Below are positions 4,922 to 6,569 of a stretch of DNA of 6,569 nt, one piece after another (positions within the stretch are counted from its first letter, which is position 1; each line of letters opens with the position of its first letter). The position numbers were made by a program, and so were the translations under genes. The stretch comes from an uncultured Oribacterium sp. (GTDB lineage: Bacteria > Bacillota > Clostridia > Lachnospirales > Lachnospiraceae). The stretch spans positions 1 to 6,569 of the forward strand of contig CAAGRO010000242.1 in NCBI GenBank assembly GCA_900772695.1. Reading direction: 5' to 3'. The notes under the pieces were generated by a model. The model ran no database searches. It was given only the letters and a program-made list of their open reading frames with translations, and was not told the DNA's origin.

Positions 4922-6388
4922 ATGGCCAAGATTATCGGTGATGGTATTACGTTTGATGATGTACTGCTCGTTCCGCAGTACTCCGAGGTCGTTCCGAACG
5001 AAATCGATGTTTCTACTTATCTTACGAAGTCAATTCATCTCAACATTCCGTTCATTTCTGCAGGTATGGATACCGTAACAGAGCATCAGATGGCGATCGC
5101 CATGGCGCGCTGTGGTGGTATCGGTATCATCCACAAGAACATGTCGATTGAGCAGCAGGCAGAGGAAGTCGACATGGTAAAGCGTTCGGAGAATGGTGTC
5201 ATCACCGATCCGTTCTTCCTGACTGCAGATCACACCCTGAAGGATGCCAATGATCTCATGGCGAAGTTCCGTATCTCCGGCGTGCCGATCACCGAGGGCA
5301 GAAAGCTCATCGGTATCATCACGAACCGTGACCTCGTATTCGAGGAGGACTACTCGAAGAAGATCAGCGAGTGCATGACGAGCGAGCACCTCGTAACCGC
5401 GAAGGAGGGTACCACCCTCGAGGAAGCAAAGCAGATCCTCGCACGTGCGAAGGTCGAGAAGCTCCCGATCGTCGATGATGAGGGTAATCTGAAGGGTCTC
5501 ATCACCATCAAGGATATCGAGAAGCAGATGAAGTATCCGAACGCGGCGAAGGATGCACAGGGCAGACTCCTCTGCGGTGCCGCACTCGGTATCACAGCCA
5601 ATGTTGTCGACCGTGCACAGGAGCTCATCAACGCACATGTAGACGTCGTCGTTCTCGACTCTGCACATGGCCATAGTGCAAACGTTCTGAAGTGCGTCAG
5701 CATGCTGAAGGAGAAGTTCCCGGATCTTCAGATCATCGCGGGTAATGTCGCAACCGGTGAAGCAACCGAGGCCCTCATCAAGGCCGGCGCCGACTGCGTA
5801 AAGATCGGTATCGGACCGGGCTCCATCTGTACGACCCGTGTCGTTGCCGGTATCGGTGTTCCGCAGGTATCTGCGGTTATGAACGCGTTCGAGGTAGCCG
5901 ACAAGTACGGTATCCCAATCATCGCCGATGGTGGTATCCAGTACTCCGGTGATGTCGTGAAGGCAATCGCTGCCGGTGGCAGCACCGTCATGATGGGTTC
6001 TGTATTCGCAGGCTGCGACGAGGCACCGGGCGAGTTCGAGCTCTACCAGGGCCGTAAGTACAAGGTATACCGTGGCATGGGTTCCCTCGGTGCGATGAAG
6101 CAGAAGAACGGTTCTGCGGATCGTTACTTCCAGGCGAACGCGAAGAAGCTCGTACCAGAGGGTGTCGAGGGTCGTGTCGCATACAAGGGCCGCGTAGAGG
6201 ATACCATCTTCCAGTTCGTCGGTGGCCTCCGCGCAGGTATGGGCTACTGTGGTGCGAAGGATATCACGACGCTGCAGCACAACAGCCAGTTCGTGAAGAT
6301 CTCCAGCGCTTCCCTGAAGGAGTCACATCCGCATGATATTCATATCACGAAGGAAGCACCGAACTACTCGGTTGAGAACAACGACTAA
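4922..6388 (+). CDS. guaB: Inosine-5'-monophosphate dehydrogenase
   Basis: IMP dehydrogenase oxidises IMP to XMP with NAD+, the committed step of guanine nucleotide synthesis, in the cytoplasm as a tetramer. The 488-residue protein has full family length. The TIM-barrel start has TFDDVLLVPQYSEVVP (10-25) and SAGMDTVTE (46-54), followed by two CBS domains (about 95-140 and 155-200) that bind regulatory nucleotides. The barrel resumes with DSAHGHS (246-252) and GPGSICTTR with catalytic Cys303. The phosphate-binding ADGGIQYSGD and MMGSVFAG come next, then the flap with the Arg401-Tyr402 pair that activates water. All catalytic residues are present. ATG 4922 is chosen over an in-frame ATG 33 nt upstream because AAAGGAG (4907-4913) serves it at 8-nt spacing. 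It has its own promoter. No T-rich terminator hairpin directly follows. Confidence 0.98.
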   Translation: MAKIIGDGITFDDVLLVPQYSEVVPNEIDVSTYLTKSIHLNIPFISAGMDTVTEHQMAIAMARCGGIGIIHKNMSIEQQAEEVDMVKRSENGVITDPFFLTADHTLKDANDLMAKFRISGVPITEGRKLIGIITNRDLVFEEDYSKKISECMTSEHLVTAKEGTTLEEAKQILARAKVEKLPIVDDEGNLKGLITIKDIEKQMKYPNAAKDAQGRLLCGAALGITANVVDRAQELINAHVDVVVLDSAHGHSANVLKCVSMLKEKFPDLQIIAGNVATGEATEALIKAGADCVKIGIGPGSICTTRVVAGIGVPQVSAVMNAFEVADKYGIPIIADGGIQYSGDVVKAIAAGGSTVMMGSVFAGCDEAPGEFELYQGRKYKVYRGMGSLGAMKQKNGSADRYFQANAKKLVPEGVEGRVAYKGRVEDTIFQFVGGLRAGMGYCGAKDITTLQHNSQFVKISSASLKESHPHDIHITKEAPNYSVENND

Positions 6389-6404
6389 TTAACGTTTTGT
6401 TATG

Positions 6405-6569
6405 ACCGGAGTGCCGCCAACAGAAGCACAGTACTCCGAGCTCGGAAGACTCTAAGCCGGGGACCCTAAGCGGCACTAGGCCCTCTGCAATCACTGAGTT
6501 TTCTTTATGAAAACTCAGCGTTGCAGAGGGTTCCAAGGAGAGATAGCACCAAGTGCCGCTAAGGGGACC
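6405..6569. other. Highly structured non-coding region, unidentified
   Basis: No plausible gene covers this stretch, but nearly all of it can pair. On the plus strand CGGAG-TGC (6407-6414) pairs with GCA (6426-6428) and CTCCG (6434-6438). A perfect 10-bp palindrome CCGAGCTCGG sits at 6436-6445. CCCT-A-AGCGGCACT (6464-6477) pairs with AGTGCCGCT-A-AGGG (6552-6565), 13 pairs around one A-A mismatch, and encloses the long hairpin at 6479-6534. It may be a structured RNA (leader of a gene beyond the right edge, or a stand-alone or mobile-element RNA) or a palindromic DNA element. It matches none of the common riboswitch cores, tmRNA, SRP, 6S or RNase P patterns I know. Strand is undetermined. Confidence 0.6.
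6479..6534. repeat. Long imperfect palindrome / hairpin
   Basis: CCCTCTGCAA (6481-6490) is a perfect 10-bp complement of TTGCAGAGGG (6521-6530). Inside, after a 3/2-nt internal loop, CTGAGTTTTC (6494-6503) pairs with GAAAACTCAG (6509-6518) around TTTAT. GG (6479-6480) and CC (6533-6534) can add two pairs at the base, giving up to 22 pairs. No T run follows on either strand, so this is not a normal intrinsic terminator for guaB. Confidence 0.8.

Noticed and set aside
6345..6536. 63-codon minus-strand frame at the right end
   Set aside because: It overlaps the guaB end and the structured element, has no ribosome site, and its composition follows the hairpins rather than a protein.
6535..6569. 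AAGGAG at 6535 with GTG at 6553 as a new gene start
   Set aside because: Spacing is 12 nt, the GTG is inside the closing helix, and only five codons follow before the window edge, so there is no coding evidence.

Overview
The window looks like a chromosomal piece of a GC-rich Clostridia member, most likely a Lachnospiraceae. The reasons are the order groES-groEL-small two-helix membrane protein-guaB, strong AGGAGG-type ribosome sites, a CIRCE-type heat-shock operator, and a GroEL tail ending in QGGMY instead of GGM repeats. The family placement is inference from gene content and protein sequence; no database was searched.

Layout. Positions 1-452 are a disturbed region. It holds a minus-strand copy of part of the MATE gene, abutting the AT-rich 3' end of an unrelated gene, then an intrinsic terminator just ahead of the MATE start. 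Positions 453-1901 encode a 12-helix MATE efflux protein with an unusually long central loop. Positions 1967-2093 carry the groESL control region (CIRCE operator, consensus-like sigma-A promoter, structured leader). groES and groEL follow at 2122-4163 as a two-gene operon closed by a strong hairpin. A 163-residue membrane protein (probably the DUF6106 family) lies at 4337-4828. guaB (IMP dehydrogenase) occupies 4922-6388, and its promoter is built into the terminator of the preceding gene. From about 6405 to the right edge there is a highly structured non-coding stretch that I cannot assign to a known RNA or element.

The genes serve separate jobs: drug or metabolite export, protein folding under HrcA-type heat-shock control, an unknown envelope function, and the committed step of guanine nucleotide synthesis. 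Only groES-groEL is clearly an operon.

The two places most worth attention are the left end and the right end. At the left, an inverted repeat of at least 133 bp has 130 identical bases and only synonymous differences, and would permit an in-frame 5'-end swap between two MATE bodies. At the right is the unexplained structured element with mutually exclusive pairings.
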